From: Deinandra increscens subsp. villosa
Taxonomy: Eukaryota > Streptophyta > Magnoliopsida > Asterales > Asteraceae
Direction: 5' to 3'
DNA: 64,000 bases
Assembly (NCBI GenBank): GCA_039602395.1
Contig: JBCNJP010000200.1
Location: forward strand, 1-64,000
The stretch's first letter is position 1. Each line of letters opens with the position of its first letter. The position numbers and the translations under genes were made by a program. A model generated the notes under the pieces. It was not told the DNA's origin and did not search any database. It saw only the letters and a program-made list of their open reading frames with translations. This document shows positions 10,400 through 21,305 of this stretch, in pieces.

Positions 10400-10899
10400 N
10401 NNNNNNNNNNNNNNNNNNNNNNNNNNNNNNNNNNNNNNNNNNNNNNNNNNNNNNNNNNNNNNNNNNNNNNNNNNNNNNNNNNNNNNNNNNNNNNNNNNNN
10501 NNNNNNNNNNNNNNNNNNNNNNNNNNNNNNNNNNNNNNNNNNNNNNNNNNNNNNNNNNNNNNNNNNNNNNNNNNNNNNNNNNNNNNNNNNNNNNNNNNNN
10601 NNNNNNNNNNNNNNNNNNNNNNNNNNNNNNNNNNNNNNNNNNNNNNNNNNNNNNNNNNNNNNNNNNNNNNNNNNNNNNNNNNNNNNNNNNNNNNNNNNNN
10701 NNNNNNNNNNNNNNNNNNNNNNNNNNNNNNNNNNNNNNNNNNNNNNNNNNNNNNNNNNNNNNNNNNNNNNNNNNNNNNNNNNNNNNNNNNNNNNNNNNNN
10801 NNNNNNNNNNNNNNNNNNNNNNNNNNNNNNNNNNNNNNNNNNNNNNNNNNNNNNNNNNNNNNNNNNNNNNNNNNNNNNNNNNNNNNNNNNNNNNNNNNN
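10400..10899. other. Assembly gap 1 (500 N)
   Basis: Exactly 500 N, typical of a fixed-size placeholder. It breaks a minus-strand Ty3 pol gene at the start of reverse transcriptase, and no pol continues on the left side. Confidence 0.98.
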
Positions 10900-13020
10900 A
10901 ACAAACAATACCGGAGCTCCCCATGGAGACGAACTTGGACGGATAAACTCCTTGTCGAGTAATTCTTGAAGCTGTGAGGAGAGTTCGTTGAGTTCACTTA
11001 CTGCCAAACGGTAAGGTGCGCGTGCAATCGGAGCGGCTCCAGGAGCTAAGTCGATTCCAAACTCTACTTGTCGAAATGGAGGCAAACCAGGCAGATCTTC
11101 AGGAAATACATCTTGGAAGTCGCGAACTATCGGGTAGTCGTTGATTCTGCGCTCAGGAAGTGTCGAATCGGTGACGTTTGCAAGAATCGCGAAGTGACCT
11201 TTACGAAGGCACTTTTGAGCTTTGAGAAACGAAATAATACCAGTCACTGCTCCACCTTTCTCACCTTGAACCGTTAACATTTCACCTCCTTCGAGTGGGA
11301 TACGAACCACTTTTTCTTTACATAAGATTTCAGCTCGATTCTCAGATAACCAATCCATCCCTACTATGACGTCAAAACTACCAATCGGGAAAGGCATAAG
11401 ATCGATTCCTAATGTATGGCCAGCTAGTTCTAACTTACAGCCCTTAACTATCTGAGTCGTATCATGAAGTTTACCATTTGCTAGTTCTACCACATATTTA
11501 GCGTCTAAGGCAATAGGTCTAGCATTAATCAACTTAGCAAATTTAGTGGAAATAAAACTTTTCTCAGCACCAGAATCAAATAATACAGTAGCAAAGAAAC
11601 CGTTCAAAATAAATTTACCATTAATCACGTTGGCGTCATTGCGAGCTTCACCCTGACCCATGACGAAAGCTCGACCTCTACCATTTCCACCATTCCCGTT
11701 ATTACCATTTCCGTTGCCATTCCCATTACCATTACCTCCACCGTTACCATTCCCACCGTTGTTTCCTTGGTTGCCGTTCCCTTGCCTTCTCAGCTGCGGG
11801 CAGTCTCTCTTAATGTGGCCTTGAGCACTACACTCAAAACAGCCACGGGCTCCCCCATTGTTGTTGTTCTGGTTCTGACCGTTGTTGTTCCCATTACCCC
11901 GATTGTTCCCATAGTTGTTGTTGTTCCTCCTGGGGCGGTTTTGTTGCTCGGGCAAAATCGCCCAACAGTCTTTTGCTTCGTGGCCTCCCTTGCCACACCT
12001 TTCGCAGTTCAGATTCTTCCTACAAACACCAGCATGATGCTTCCCACATTTGTTGCACAAAGGCAGGTTACCTTTGTAGTTGCCTTGCCCATTGCCACCC
12101 TGGCGGTAGTTGCCACTGTTATTCCCGGACCTCTTGCTTTGACCTTGGGAGTTATAAGATCTCCCAGTGCTGTTCCCAACACTCTGAACATTCATTGAGT
12201 TCTCAGGAGCTTCATCATCAGCTTTTCTCTTGCCACTAAGGGCAGTCTTCTCGGTGGCTTTCGCAGGTAGAGTACCTTTCTCGACCTCTTGATCAGTGAG
12301 TTTGTGAGCCAAACGAATGGCTTGTTGCACGGTCGCGGGGTTGCTGGCAGTCACCAGACTCTTAATTTGAGGCGCGAGGCCTTCCAGATAACGCTCAATG
12401 CGTTTGAATTCAGCATCAACCATTGTGGGGCACAAGACCTCGTACTCATGATATCGTGCAGTGTACTGCTCGACTTCAGACCCAATCATCTTCAGATTCA
12501 AGAATTCGCCTTCTAGCTTCTTTACTTGGTCACGGGGACAGTACTCTTCCATAATCAGATCCTTAAATGCTGTCCACTGCATGTTATTAGCCGCGTCTAG
12601 TCCAACCATCTGAATTTCAGCGTTCCACCAGGAGAGTGCAGCTCCTTCGAAGGTACCAGTAGCAAACTTCACTTTGCTTTCAGCTGGGCAATTACACATG
12701 GAGAAAACCTTTTCAGACTTCTCAATCCACCTAAGGAGTCCTACAGCTCCTTCTTCGCCGGAAAATGTCATCGGCTTGCAGTCCATGAAGGACTTGAACG
12801 TGCAGTGGTGGTGGTTTCCTGATGCATAAATAGTTCGGATTTTAAAATTAAACAGGTCAAGATATAATCGCTTTGTGCCTTAACCGGCATAATAGTTACC
12901 CTGTGCGGCATATGCAGCTTGGACGGCTGCCACCGCGGCTTGCACATGTTCATTAATCATTGCTTGCAGCTGTGCAGGCGTCATGTTTATGTTGCCTCTT
13001 CCGTTTCCTCTTCCAGACAT
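10900..13020 (-). pseudogene. Ty3 chromovirus gag-protease-RT start, truncated by gap
   Basis: Begins MSGRGNGRGN at 13020 and reads into the gap. Features in order: the gag capsid domain (FKSFMDCKPMTFSGEEG to the LAHKLTDQ region), asparagine/glycine-rich linkers, three cysteine knuckles (CNKCGKHHAGVC, CERCGKGGHEAKDC, CFECSAQGHIKRDC), a protease with LFDSGAEKSFIS, then the RT entry (PYRLAVSELNELSSQLQELL, WGAPVLFV). It is close to the complete element at 24034-28650. A 66-nt segment at 12819-12884 brings an in-frame stop near the N terminus. The rest of RT, RNase H and integrase fall in or beyond the gap. Confidence 0.9.
12819..12884 (-). other. 66-nt intron-like in-frame insertion in gag
   Basis: On the minus strand it starts GTTAAGG and ends ATGCATCAG, so it has GT...AG borders. 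It is a multiple of three and contains a TAA in frame. Removing it joins NYYAG to HHHCTFKSF, matching the corresponding QCSFKAF of the complete relative. It may be a very short intron or a simple insertion; 66 nt is below the usual plant intron minimum. Confidence 0.5.
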
Positions 13021-13567
13021 CTTGCTGAACAGTTAAAGTAGCCAATGTTCAGTCACAGTTATATTTTATACATATCCCATAATATGTATATTAACCATTT
13101 TCCCGTTATCCCACTATTAGTCCAGAAAAATTTTGTGCATAATGGAGGCGTCGTCGGAGAACGTCGTATGTCGTAGGTAGCTATCGTCGAAAGTCGGCTT
13201 TCCCATAAAAGTCACCGTCGGCGTAGTCGTTGTAGTAGAAATCAGGACGTAGCGTGTAGCATCGTTTCGTTGTCGCTTTCCCCCGGCATAGTGCGCGCAT
13301 TAGCGTTCGCGTTTCGTATTCGTGTGTGAAAATTTTCCCTAAGGTTTTCCGTTAGACTTCCTAGACACGGTCTATATATATATTTATATATATATATATA
13401 TATATGTATATACGTACTAAGCTTTTACTTACACAGCAGAGCGAGTATCCCAGGTTGGCACGTAAAAATTCTTGGTTTTGGGAATTTGTTTGTTCGTTTG
13501 TAACTAAGGTTTCAAGTTGCAGTTTCCAAATCGTTTTCAAAATTGATTCCAGTTCTCTGCAACTTAT
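13021..13567 (-). other. 5' leader of the truncated Ty3 element
   Basis: Lies between the primer site and the gag start. It has many CG dinucleotides (GTCGTCGGA-like phrases at 13145-13330) and a TA-rich microsatellite at 13372-13412. No open frame. Confidence 0.7.
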
Positions 13568-13580
13568 GGCTCTGATACCA
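13568..13580 (-). other. Primer-binding site, initiator tRNA-Met (truncated Ty3 element)
   Basis: Minus-strand TGGTATCAGAGCC, three bases from the LTR end at 13584. Same primer and spacing as in the complete element at 28961. Confidence 0.92.
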
Positions 13581-14978
13581 ATCTGTCACACCCCCAAATA
13601 ACCACTAACGGAGTTTATACCGTTAAGGGGTGCGGCTAGACCAGGATTCACAACCACTAGTTACAAATACTAAATGAATCAGAGTTAGTTCAAAATCAGT
13701 TATAAAGTAAAGTCTCAAATACAACGCAGCGGAATAAAATATTGTCTTAGCACTAACCACGTGCTTTACATAAACATTGTTTTAAAATTCCCAAGTTTAG
13801 TTTAAACAAAAATAAATATCTTCTCGTGCCATGCCAACCTCCAGCGGATACTCCTTAGCGATCTGCAAAAGTTTAAACCACGCAAGTGTCAACCTAACGG
13901 TTGGTGAGTTCACAGTGGGCTTGTCATGCATTGGCCCAGTCTCATAATCAGAATTTGTATCAAGGTATACTTACATAGTATTCGTTTGTGGAAAAAAAAA
14001 CAATGCAAAATGTTATGTCTTAGTTTATAAAGGAATTGTCCGTGACCTACGTCATCGGGTATGTACTAGTTTTGTATAGTTAAAGTGCTCAACCGATATC
14101 GCGGGTAGCTAATCCGTTGTTCCATGCACTAAGGAAGTTTGCACCAAAGCTGACTATAATTTTTTGTAGTGGCCGAGCCATCTAGTACTGCGGACCTACG
14201 TCATCGCGGATTTGCCTCCCCCGTGTCCTCTCGGGATCACGGTCAGATAGGCTGATATTGTACCTCCGTGCACTCCCCGTGCCACGGGGCGGAGTTTGTC
14301 AAACTCCAGTAGATCTACCCAACATCCCCTCGCTTTACAATTAATGGTACAATTTAGTTGAGGACTTTTAAGTTTTCAGGGCATCCTTAGAAATCATGTG
14401 ATATCATGTGGTTTAGACTTTAACCTACACTAGCCATATTAAAACGATTTACTGGATTCTCATGAATCTCAAAAGTGTTTTTGGTTTCGTTTTAGAAATC
14501 GTTGTTTTGGTAATTCGCAAGTGCTTCCCATAAAGCACTTCAAGTTCTTTCAAGTGGGTGCCGAGCACTCCAGGTTTTCAAATTTATCAGGGAGGTGCCT
14601 AGCACTCTCGAGTTGTCAGCATTGTTTTACTTTTAGGTATTTGGTGTGACCCAAATGGGTTCACGGTAACTGGATTTGTGACACTCACCTTTGGTTGCAC
14701 TGCTACACTTGCTAATAATCCAAGTATGCTTAATGAAGACTTATGAACACGTTTAGGTCTTAAGTATTAGTTTTGTGTCTAATCTTTACTTAACGTCACT
14801 ATGGCCCATAACATAGCACGTTGGAACTATGACTCGACATACAAACACACGACACCAATGGTTGATCATAAACAAGGGTTCATACATATCAGGAATCAAA
14901 GCATGTATCATCATGGCATAATCATGTAAGTCATGGCATAACATTCAAGCAAATTGTATAAGTTTAGATTCTGGTCAT

Positions 14979-15288
14979 AGTTTCGCTAGCCTAGTTTCGC
15001 TAGGCAGTTTCGCTGTGTACACGGGCAGCACTTTCGCTAGGCAATGCCCGATGACACAGTTTCGCTAGACTAGTTTCGCTCGAAACTGTTGGCACAGTTT
15101 CGCTAGCCTAGTTTCGCCCGAAACTGGTTTGAACTTTCGTTCAGGGAATTTCGCTCGGTAGATTCGCTCGAGCTGGTCTGGTCGGTTTACCCAGCGACAC
15201 TACAGTTTCGCTGCATAGTGTCGCTGGAAGGAGATATACATAGTTTCGCTGGACAGTTTCGCCCAGAGAACACCACAGTTTCGCTGGT
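14979..15288. repeat. AGTTTCGC word array 1 (truncated element LTR, transcribed part)
   Basis: More than a dozen copies of TTTCGC, mostly as AGTTTCGCT or AGTTTCGCC, irregularly spaced in about 310 bp. Variants include ATTTCGCT and CTTTCGCT. In the element's orientation this lies downstream of the TATA candidate, so it would be in the RNA as AGCGAAACT. Confidence 0.9.
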
Positions 15289-15800
15289 CGCGAAAAACAT
15301 ACGGATCAGCCTAAAAATTGACCTAACAGCTTCCATTCTCACATGCAATTCATTGTTTAGCATACATAGGCATTTACCAACATAAATCAGCAAGCTTTAA
15401 CACCTTAAACATGCATTTTGTCATCCGATCACCCAAAATACATATAAAACCCTAAAATGGCTAAAATAGCATAAATCTTTGTCATGGATGGATTTCACGT
15501 GTAAAGTTATCAACTTTATGGTAGTTCTAGCAATCCTAAGCAACATATCAGAAGATCTAACCATATCACAGAGATCTAGGCATGCTTTATGAAGAAACAT
15601 ATAGAAAACATAAAAATGGTGGTTTTTGGGACTCACGATTCGATCTCCAAGCTTGATGGATGATGGTTCGGGGCTGAGATCTCGATGGCTCGGTGTGAAT
15701 CTCGACTGACTAGATTTCCAGAGGCGTGTGTGTGTGTTTTGGAGAGAATGGTGCAACAAAATGAGGCAACTAGGGCTTTATGTTATTATATATCAGGGCC

Positions 15801-15905
15801 TAGTTTCGCTGGCAGTTTCGCTGGCCAGGCGAAACTGGCTCTGATCACAAGTGAGCCAACAAGCTGCCGGGCGACATTATAGTTTCGCCCGGTAGTTTCG
15901 CTGGT
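15801..15905. repeat. AGTTTCGC word array 2 (truncated element LTR, next to TATA)
   Basis: AGTTTCGCT occurs three times close together, plus inverted GCGAAACT and AGTTTCGCC, all immediately upstream of the TATA candidate in element orientation. A GCGAAACTGG / CCAGCGAAACT arrangement can pair into short hairpins. Confidence 0.85.
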
Positions 15906-16177
15906 TACCCAAAAGTGGTCAATTTCACATTCTAAGCAAGATAAACACGATTCACAAATTATCATGCTATTCATAATATTAAATCATGCGTTTAAATCAC
16001 ATTGCACATAATGACATCAATAAATGAACACATAACACATATGGGCGGGTTCGGTGATCAACCAAAGGACGTGGACGTATTCGGCCTAGTTAAGCATTAG
16101 TTACTAAGTTAACACTTATAACGTAACTAACGGAGTTTGTCTAACGGAAGTTAACCTTGGAATTCTCGGATGTCACA

Positions 16178-17958
16178 ACAGCTATCATGCTCTTATGGCC
16201 GGAAATTTAGTCCCTACTGAGATGCTGTCAGGTGAGCTGAATCAGATAAATCCAGAAGATGTAGAAATGTTGGATGTCTCTTGGCAGATGGCAATGGCTG
16301 TTTTCAGAGCAAAGAAGTTCATGGCAAAGACTGGGAGAAATGTATGGAAGGACCAAGATAAGATCAGGATGGGGTTCGACAAGAGCAAGCTGAGGTGCTA
16401 CAACTGTGACGAGTACGGGCATTTCGCAAGAGAGTGCACCAAGCCGAGGAGAGAAAAAACAGAAGAAAGGAAAGCAGGTGATAGCAAAGGAAAGGCAGAA
16501 TCAAGTGCTTTGGTTGTGCAGGAAGGAGGTGGATATGACTGGACTCCTCAGTTAAAAGAGTTTAGCCTGTCACATGCAATGATTGCTGCTATGGAAAGGG
16601 ATGATGAGGAAGAGAATGCATTTGTTGTAACTGATGAGGAACCTGAAGAGATTCCGATGGAAGACAAGGAAGCCTTTGCTGCTGAGGTTGATAACATCAA
16701 GGTATGTTCTGATCCCACTTGTGCTCGTATAATTCCTGGACTTAGGCAAATTTGTAAAAATTATCAGTTTGAATTGTTTGAGATAAAATGCGAGAGGAGT
16801 TCTTTTAAGGGTAGATGGCAAAAGAATGAGGAGAAGGTAAAAGCTCAGAAACTAGACATTGTGAAATATCAAAAACTTGCTACTGAGAAAACTCTTCTGT
16901 ATGACAATGCTAAGTTAGAAATAGCTGAACTGAGTAAGCAGATAGATGAACTTAAGCATAAGAACAATGAGTTACAAGTAAAACTTGATATGAATCATAT
17001 GAGAAGCAAAAGAATGCTAGAGGCCAGTAAGTCTTTGAACACCTGCATAACTGATGTTAGAATGGGTAAGGACAAAGGTGGAATAGGAATTAGCTTCTCA
17101 GACAAAAACAAGAATGATGTTCCTCAAGATAAGACTAGAGACATAATAGGAATAATCCTTGAGGAGGATCAGGTTGATAGATCTGAAGCAGGAACACATG
17201 AGATAGGACCTCCCTTAGATAGTGTTCTAGTAGGAATGACACCTATGACTGATCAGGAATTTGAAAATGAGAAACACATGATCTATGGGTTGGGTAATTA
17301 GAATGAAACAATGGCATCCACAAGTAAATCGGGTCCGTCCCAGGAATCATTAAACAATAGTGTTGAACCTGCTGATGGATTTGTTTCATGTGCAGATGAA
17401 GTAGGTATTGAAGATGTGTCAGGGGAGGATGCTGAATGTTTGAAAGTCAATGAATGTCATGTGTCTAGTAGTTTAATGTCTGATTTACCCAAGGACGATG
17501 TTCTGGCATCTGTGTCAGAACTTAATACGTCTAAGTCAAAACAATTAGTTGTATCTTTATTGTCAAAACATCTTTCTGATTCCAATGAAAAAGTTAATGG
17601 TTTTAAAATTCGCGTGCCTAACACTAAAGTTGGTCGTGAGACTAAGCCCAAAGATTTTGTTGCTTATCCCCAGGTTGTGTCGACTTACAATAGAACAAAC
17701 AAGACTAAATCAGAACAATTTTGTTTAATCACACAACCAGAAAAAGCCACAAAACATGTTATACACAAATGGGATGATAAGCCAGAGTGGAAGTCGTCTT
17801 ACCCAAGACGTTCATACCTCTGTAGTTATGTCAATGGGCCTAGACTTATGAACTGTTTTCAATGTGGAAAACCAGGACACTTTGCTGCTAATTGTGTGAA
17901 TAGACCATTTCAACCATACTATCCGCAAAACCAACGGACTAGTATGTTGGAGAAAATG
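16178..17958 (+). pseudogene. Copia gag with two CCHC knuckles, one nonsense codon
   Basis: One frame, 16195-17964, runs for about 590 codons with a single internal TAG at 17299-17301. Residues around 67-80 hold CYNCDEYGHFAREC and near the end CFQCGKPGHFAANC, both proper CCHC knuckles; between them is a charged coiled-coil (about residues 215-285). The frame continues upstream as SYHAL before the Ty3 LTR insertion at 16177, so the gag N terminus is displaced. No protease or pol follows: the frame runs directly to an LTR start at 17959, and its last codons use LTR bases. This is an internally deleted, non-autonomous Copia copy. Confidence 0.8.
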
Positions 17959-18276
17959 TGTTAGAGCATATTCCTATGCCACGATGTGTCTCGTGTATTG
18001 TATCTATGTAATGAGAGCAATTGTGTGAGTCTTGTTAGGCAACTGAGCGTACCACATGGTCCGCCGGACCAGTTGGTGCAGCGTACCAGTTGGTACGCTG
18101 GGTGGTACGCCAGCTAGTCTAAGTTACCTATAAATAGGTAGTTTGTGTTGAGAGCATTGAGCACTGATAGAGAACTTCAAGTCATATTCTACATTTCTGT
18201 GTGTGTGTTTCTGTGTGTATGCTCTCAAGGTTTCTTCAATACAAATCTCATTTGTATTTACTTTTGATCTCGTTTC
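17959..18276 (+). mobile_element. LTR of the gag-only Copia element (right border approximate)
   Basis: Starts TGTTAGAGCATATTCC right after a purine-rich GGAGAAAATG that can serve as polypurine tract. It has a palindromic TATA element CCTATAAATAGG at about 18131 and GT-rich runs near 18200. The right end is uncertain: a 10-bp hairpin (18263-18294) and the opposing LTR of another Copia meet here. Confidence 0.65.
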
Positions 18277-18665
18277 TGTAGGTCCGAGATCAAACCACCT
18301 ACACGATATCTAGACAAATACAAGTGCGGAATCCTTGTATGTGCTTGATTCAAGAAGAAAAGTAGTAGAAGAGACAAGATCTTTAAGAAAGATGAAGTCT
18401 TGAATGAAGAACACTACTCAAATGAAGCTGATCGTAAACAACAAGAGTGCAGAAATCGTAAACCTTGAATGTTGTATTGAAAAGCTTGCTCATAAACGGT
18501 TACAAACAAGGCTTATATAGCCCTTACAATGTCGTAAACCTAGCAGGCCCAACATGCCCAAGTCGCAAACTAGTTAAGCCCAATTACAAGTTAAATGACT
18601 AGCCCAAAACAAAAACTATCAAGCCCAAAACAAATGTTCATGCCTCATATAATTATAGCCCAACA
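18277..18665 (-). mobile_element. 3' LTR of the large minus-strand Copia element
   Basis: On the minus strand it begins TGTTGGGC at 18665, directly after a polypurine tract, and ends near CCTACA at 18277 (end approximate). A TATA element, CTATATAAGC, lies at about 18511. It carries several TCGTAAAC words, also found in the spacer upstream of the additional ORF. Its left end abuts or overlaps the opposing LTR at 17959. Confidence 0.75.
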
Positions 18666-18680
18666 ATCTTCCCCTAGGCA
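18666..18680 (-). other. Polypurine tract of the large Copia element
   Basis: Minus strand GCCTAGGGGAAGAT immediately before the LTR start. Polypurine tracts prime plus-strand DNA synthesis. Its position 22 bp after the stop of the 868-codon ORF shows that this ORF is the last gene of the element. Confidence 0.8.
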
Positions 18681-18701
18681 TGAATCATTTGAACTTCTCT
18701 T

Positions 18702-21305
18702 CTACGGCAGCAGGAGGTCAAACCTGAAGGTGTTCTGAACGTTGTTTGACCACCACTTGTTCGCTACAATCCGCTCTGCAGTCCCATGAAAAATTCCCAC
18801 CCTCACAGCATTCTCCATATCATATTCATCACCAAGTATAGGCTGTGAGGCGAGTAACTTTATGTCTCTTTCTCCAAAACGCAGCAGATCAACAGGATCA
18901 TAGAAGCGAAACTGCCTCAGACCTTTGCATAGAACCACCACCTCGTGAGTTGTTGGATCATAGCACCAGCAGTCAAAGTTTTTGACCAGTGTACCGTCTT
19001 CGATTTCATCCAACATATTGATCACTCGAGTGCGCTTGGTGGGTGGTCTTCTAGCTTCACCAATTACATCCCCAGTCACAGGGTCAGATCCCGTCTCAAC
19101 CCATCTCACCTGCTTCAGGTCAAAGTCAGCAAAATTGTTTTCCAGATGGCTTAAAAGGTTGTTTCTGATAAGTTCCCCATCTGTGCTGTTCCACCTGTTG
19201 ATGAAGGGAGCTCGGAGCAAACTTCTGATCTCAGGCTCAGTCCATGAGTGGAATTGTCCACGAGTTCTGTAATACTCAACTGGACTGTAGCCGTCACGGA
19301 TCACAGCAAACAGTTTCTTCTCCGTATCATAGTGCCAACACAAAATTGCTTCACGACTCCCCCTTTTGTCAATGGAGCTTTCACCAACATCGAGGGCGTA
19401 TTTTGTGGGGGCTGGTCCTTGATAGAATTCACGGAACCAGTTGTCGTGTCCTGCAGGGGCTTTAGAGATGACTCTGCCACTTCGGGCGTAATCTGGCATC
19501 TCTATGTTTTCATCTCCATCATCTGCCTCCACAGCTCCTGCAGCTTGAGATGAACTCTGACCTGAGGCACCTGTGTTGCCAGGCCCTGCACCACCTGTCA
19601 GTTCATTAATCTTCTTTCTCAGCCCCTTTATCATATTGTAGAGATATTCCATCCTTTCCTTGTCTGCTACCTCATATCCTTTCATATATTTGCTGTTTGC
19701 CTCCTCCTTCTCTCTCAAACGCTGATTTTCCTCCATGAGAGCCTTGATCTCATTTTGTCTCATCCTATTCTGAGAGATCAGGAAGTTAATCTGAGGATCA
19801 GCATTAATCCTCAGATCAACCGGAAGCTCAGCAGCCATCAAAGGGCGGAAACCTGGAGCTGCGAAAGGTTGGCTTGTCGTGGTAGAGAGGCTTATTCTGA
19901 CCGGACTTGGGACAACGAAGGTGCTATCAACCTCCAGAAATTGCCTATCTTCACGTACAGGGCTTTGCACGTTCAGAATCGGACTAGCTTGCTGCACAGG
20001 GGCAGGTTGATCTTGCACCGCTTCTGTCTGAGTAGCAGAAGGTTGTTCTTGACTGGCTTCTTCATTTGTTTCTTCTCGTCCAGTGAGTCCCTCAGAATTT
20101 GGTTCAGTTGGTTCTATAAGCATTATACTGGAGCTCGTCTTGGTGAGCTTGAACCGAACGTTTCTTGGATCAGATTTTCTACGAGGAGATGGCTCACGGA
20201 CAGGGGCAGGTTCCTCAACAAGAACATCATCGACAGTCAAATTTATCTCAGGAGGCGTATCATCACTGCCAGATGACCCAACCATATCTTCTCTTGACCT
20301 TTTGTGGATTAGAGGCTCCAAGTCTCTATAGATATCATCTTCAGCTATGTCTTGTCCAGCGAGAATGTCATCCATTATATTTTCTTCGTCGGACGGAATG
20401 ACATCATCCTCCTGAACATTGACAGCAGTAATTGCCGTTACATCTTGTTCCTCAGCAATGGATGCATTAATAACAGGAACATCTGCCTCAGGCTCGGAGT
20501 CATCCATAACTTGCTCCCGTGCAACTTCTGGAAATGCACCCCTCTTAACCCACTCCAGTCTACCTTCAAAAGACTTTTTACCTGGTCTATCCTGGGTTTG
20601 CAACCCAAACACCCCGATATCCATCACTTTTACATCCAGCTTCTCAATCCTCTCCTCTATCGTTGGGTACTTCTTCATGACCACCATTTGTACAAACCTT
20701 GGAGTCATCAGAAACTGCTCTCTGGCACTCATCATGGCATTGCCTGCCCAATCCAGCAACATCATCTTTGAAAAGTTAAATTTCCAATCCAATGCCAATG
20801 CTACAAGAGCAGTTCCGTGAATGTAATTCAACTGATCGAAGCTGGTTCTCTTCCCTAGAAACGACTTCTGCATATAATGAGCCAAGCACCTCCAGTAGTG
20901 CGGCAGAAGTTTCTTGAAGATTGGCGGGAACTTTCCTTCGTAACCCATCAACTGAGCACCCGCCAGAACTACCTCCTTTGTGTAAGTGATAGGGTCAGCA
21001 GCTTCATATGTGATGTTCAGGCCCTGCCTAATATCCTCTTCCTCAATCACAATTTGCCTGTTTTGGATTGTCGCAGTAATCCTTGTTTTGTCTGAATTCA
21101 CTCTGGCAGAACCCCAAAACTCTCTCACCAGCATCTCGTCGATCAAAACATTCGTCCTTAGAGCATAGTTGATCTTGCACGTGTTCATTCCTGCTACTAG
21201 CGAGTAAAACAACTCCATGTGTTTTTCCGGTGGGTCCTCCAGAAAAGCCGGCATACAATGATCTGGTTCATATTTTATACCTTCCATAAGCATCTCTTCT
21301 GCCAT
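18702..21305 (-). CDS. Additional 3' ORF of the Copia element, function unknown (868 aa)
   Basis: Uninterrupted frame. The start at 21305 (MAEEMLMEG) is chosen because the ATG directly follows a good splice-acceptor-like TCTGTCTCAG; an in-frame Met eight codons upstream is possible. Three parts are visible: a conserved-looking N-terminal domain (about residues 15-240, with EFWGSARVNSDKTRI and DIRQGLNITYEA), which recalls the 'putative plant transposon protein' type; an acidic, Ser/Pro-rich low-complexity middle (270-470) followed by a coiled coil (about 525-575, MRQNEIKALMEENQRLREKE); and a compact C-terminal domain (about 640-868, rich in W, Y and F). No signal peptide or clear membrane span, so a classical envelope role is not supported. 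It lies after pol and before the 3' LTR, where some Copia elements keep an extra gene. Confidence 0.8.
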   Translation of the reverse strand: MAEEMLMEGIKYEPDHCMPAFLEDPPEKHMELFYSLVAGMNTCKINYALRTNVLIDEMLVREFWGSARVNSDKTRITATIQNRQIVIEEEDIRQGLNITYEAADPITYTKEVVLAGAQLMGYEGKFPPIFKKLLPHYWRCLAHYMQKSFLGKRTSFDQLNYIHGTALVALALDWKFNFSKMMLLDWAGNAMMSAREQFLMTPRFVQMVVMKKYPTIEERIEKLDVKVMDIGVFGLQTQDRPGKKSFEGRLEWVKRGAFPEVAREQVMDDSEPEADVPVINASIAEEQDVTAITAVNVQEDDVIPSDEENIMDDILAGQDIAEDDIYRDLEPLIHKRSREDMVGSSGSDDTPPEINLTVDDVLVEEPAPVREPSPRRKSDPRNVRFKLTKTSSSIMLIEPTEPNSEGLTGREETNEEASQEQPSATQTEAVQDQPAPVQQASPILNVQSPVREDRQFLEVDSTFVVPSPVRISLSTTTSQPFAAPGFRPLMAAELPVDLRINADPQINFLISQNRMRQNEIKALMEENQRLREKEEANSKYMKGYEVADKERMEYLYNMIKGLRKKINELTGGAGPGNTGASGQSSSQAAGAVEADDGDENIEMPDYARSGRVISKAPAGHDNWFREFYQGPAPTKYALDVGESSIDKRGSREAILCWHYDTEKKLFAVIRDGYSPVEYYRTRGQFHSWTEPEIRSLLRAPFINRWNSTDGELIRNNLLSHLENNFADFDLKQVRWVETGSDPVTGDVIGEARRPPTKRTRVINMLDEIEDGTLVKNFDCWCYDPTTHEVVVLCKGLRQFRFYDPVDLLRFGERDIKLLASQPILGDEYDMENAVRVGIFHGTAERIVANKWWSNNVQNTFRFDLLLP

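Larger units (their letters stand above)
13584..16177 (-). mobile_element. 5' LTR of the truncated Ty3 chromovirus (2,594 bp)
   Basis: Bounded by TGTCACA at 13584 and TGTCACA ending at 16177 on the plus strand, which reads TGTGACA...TGTGACA in the element's orientation. Its ends, a CACCGTGTACACGG-like segment and its AGTTTCGC arrays match the 2,324-bp LTRs at 21715 and 28977, but it is longer and diverged, so it is a related but older subfamily. A TATA-like run lies at 15782-15793. It is inserted into a Copia gag gene. Confidence 0.88.

Noticed and set aside
10274..12786. Frames that appear to run through gap 1, and similarly through gap 2
   Set aside because: They are open only because N positions contain no stops; the coding evidence ends at the gap border.
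14979..15288. CRISPR-like array suggested by the repeated AGTTTCGC word
   Set aside because: The word is short, spacing is irregular, copies occur in both orientations and the context is a plant LTR; it is not a CRISPR array.
19755..20820. Plus-strand frames of 130-170 codons
   Set aside because: All are antisense to the continuous 868-codon frame at 18702-21305 and match nothing.
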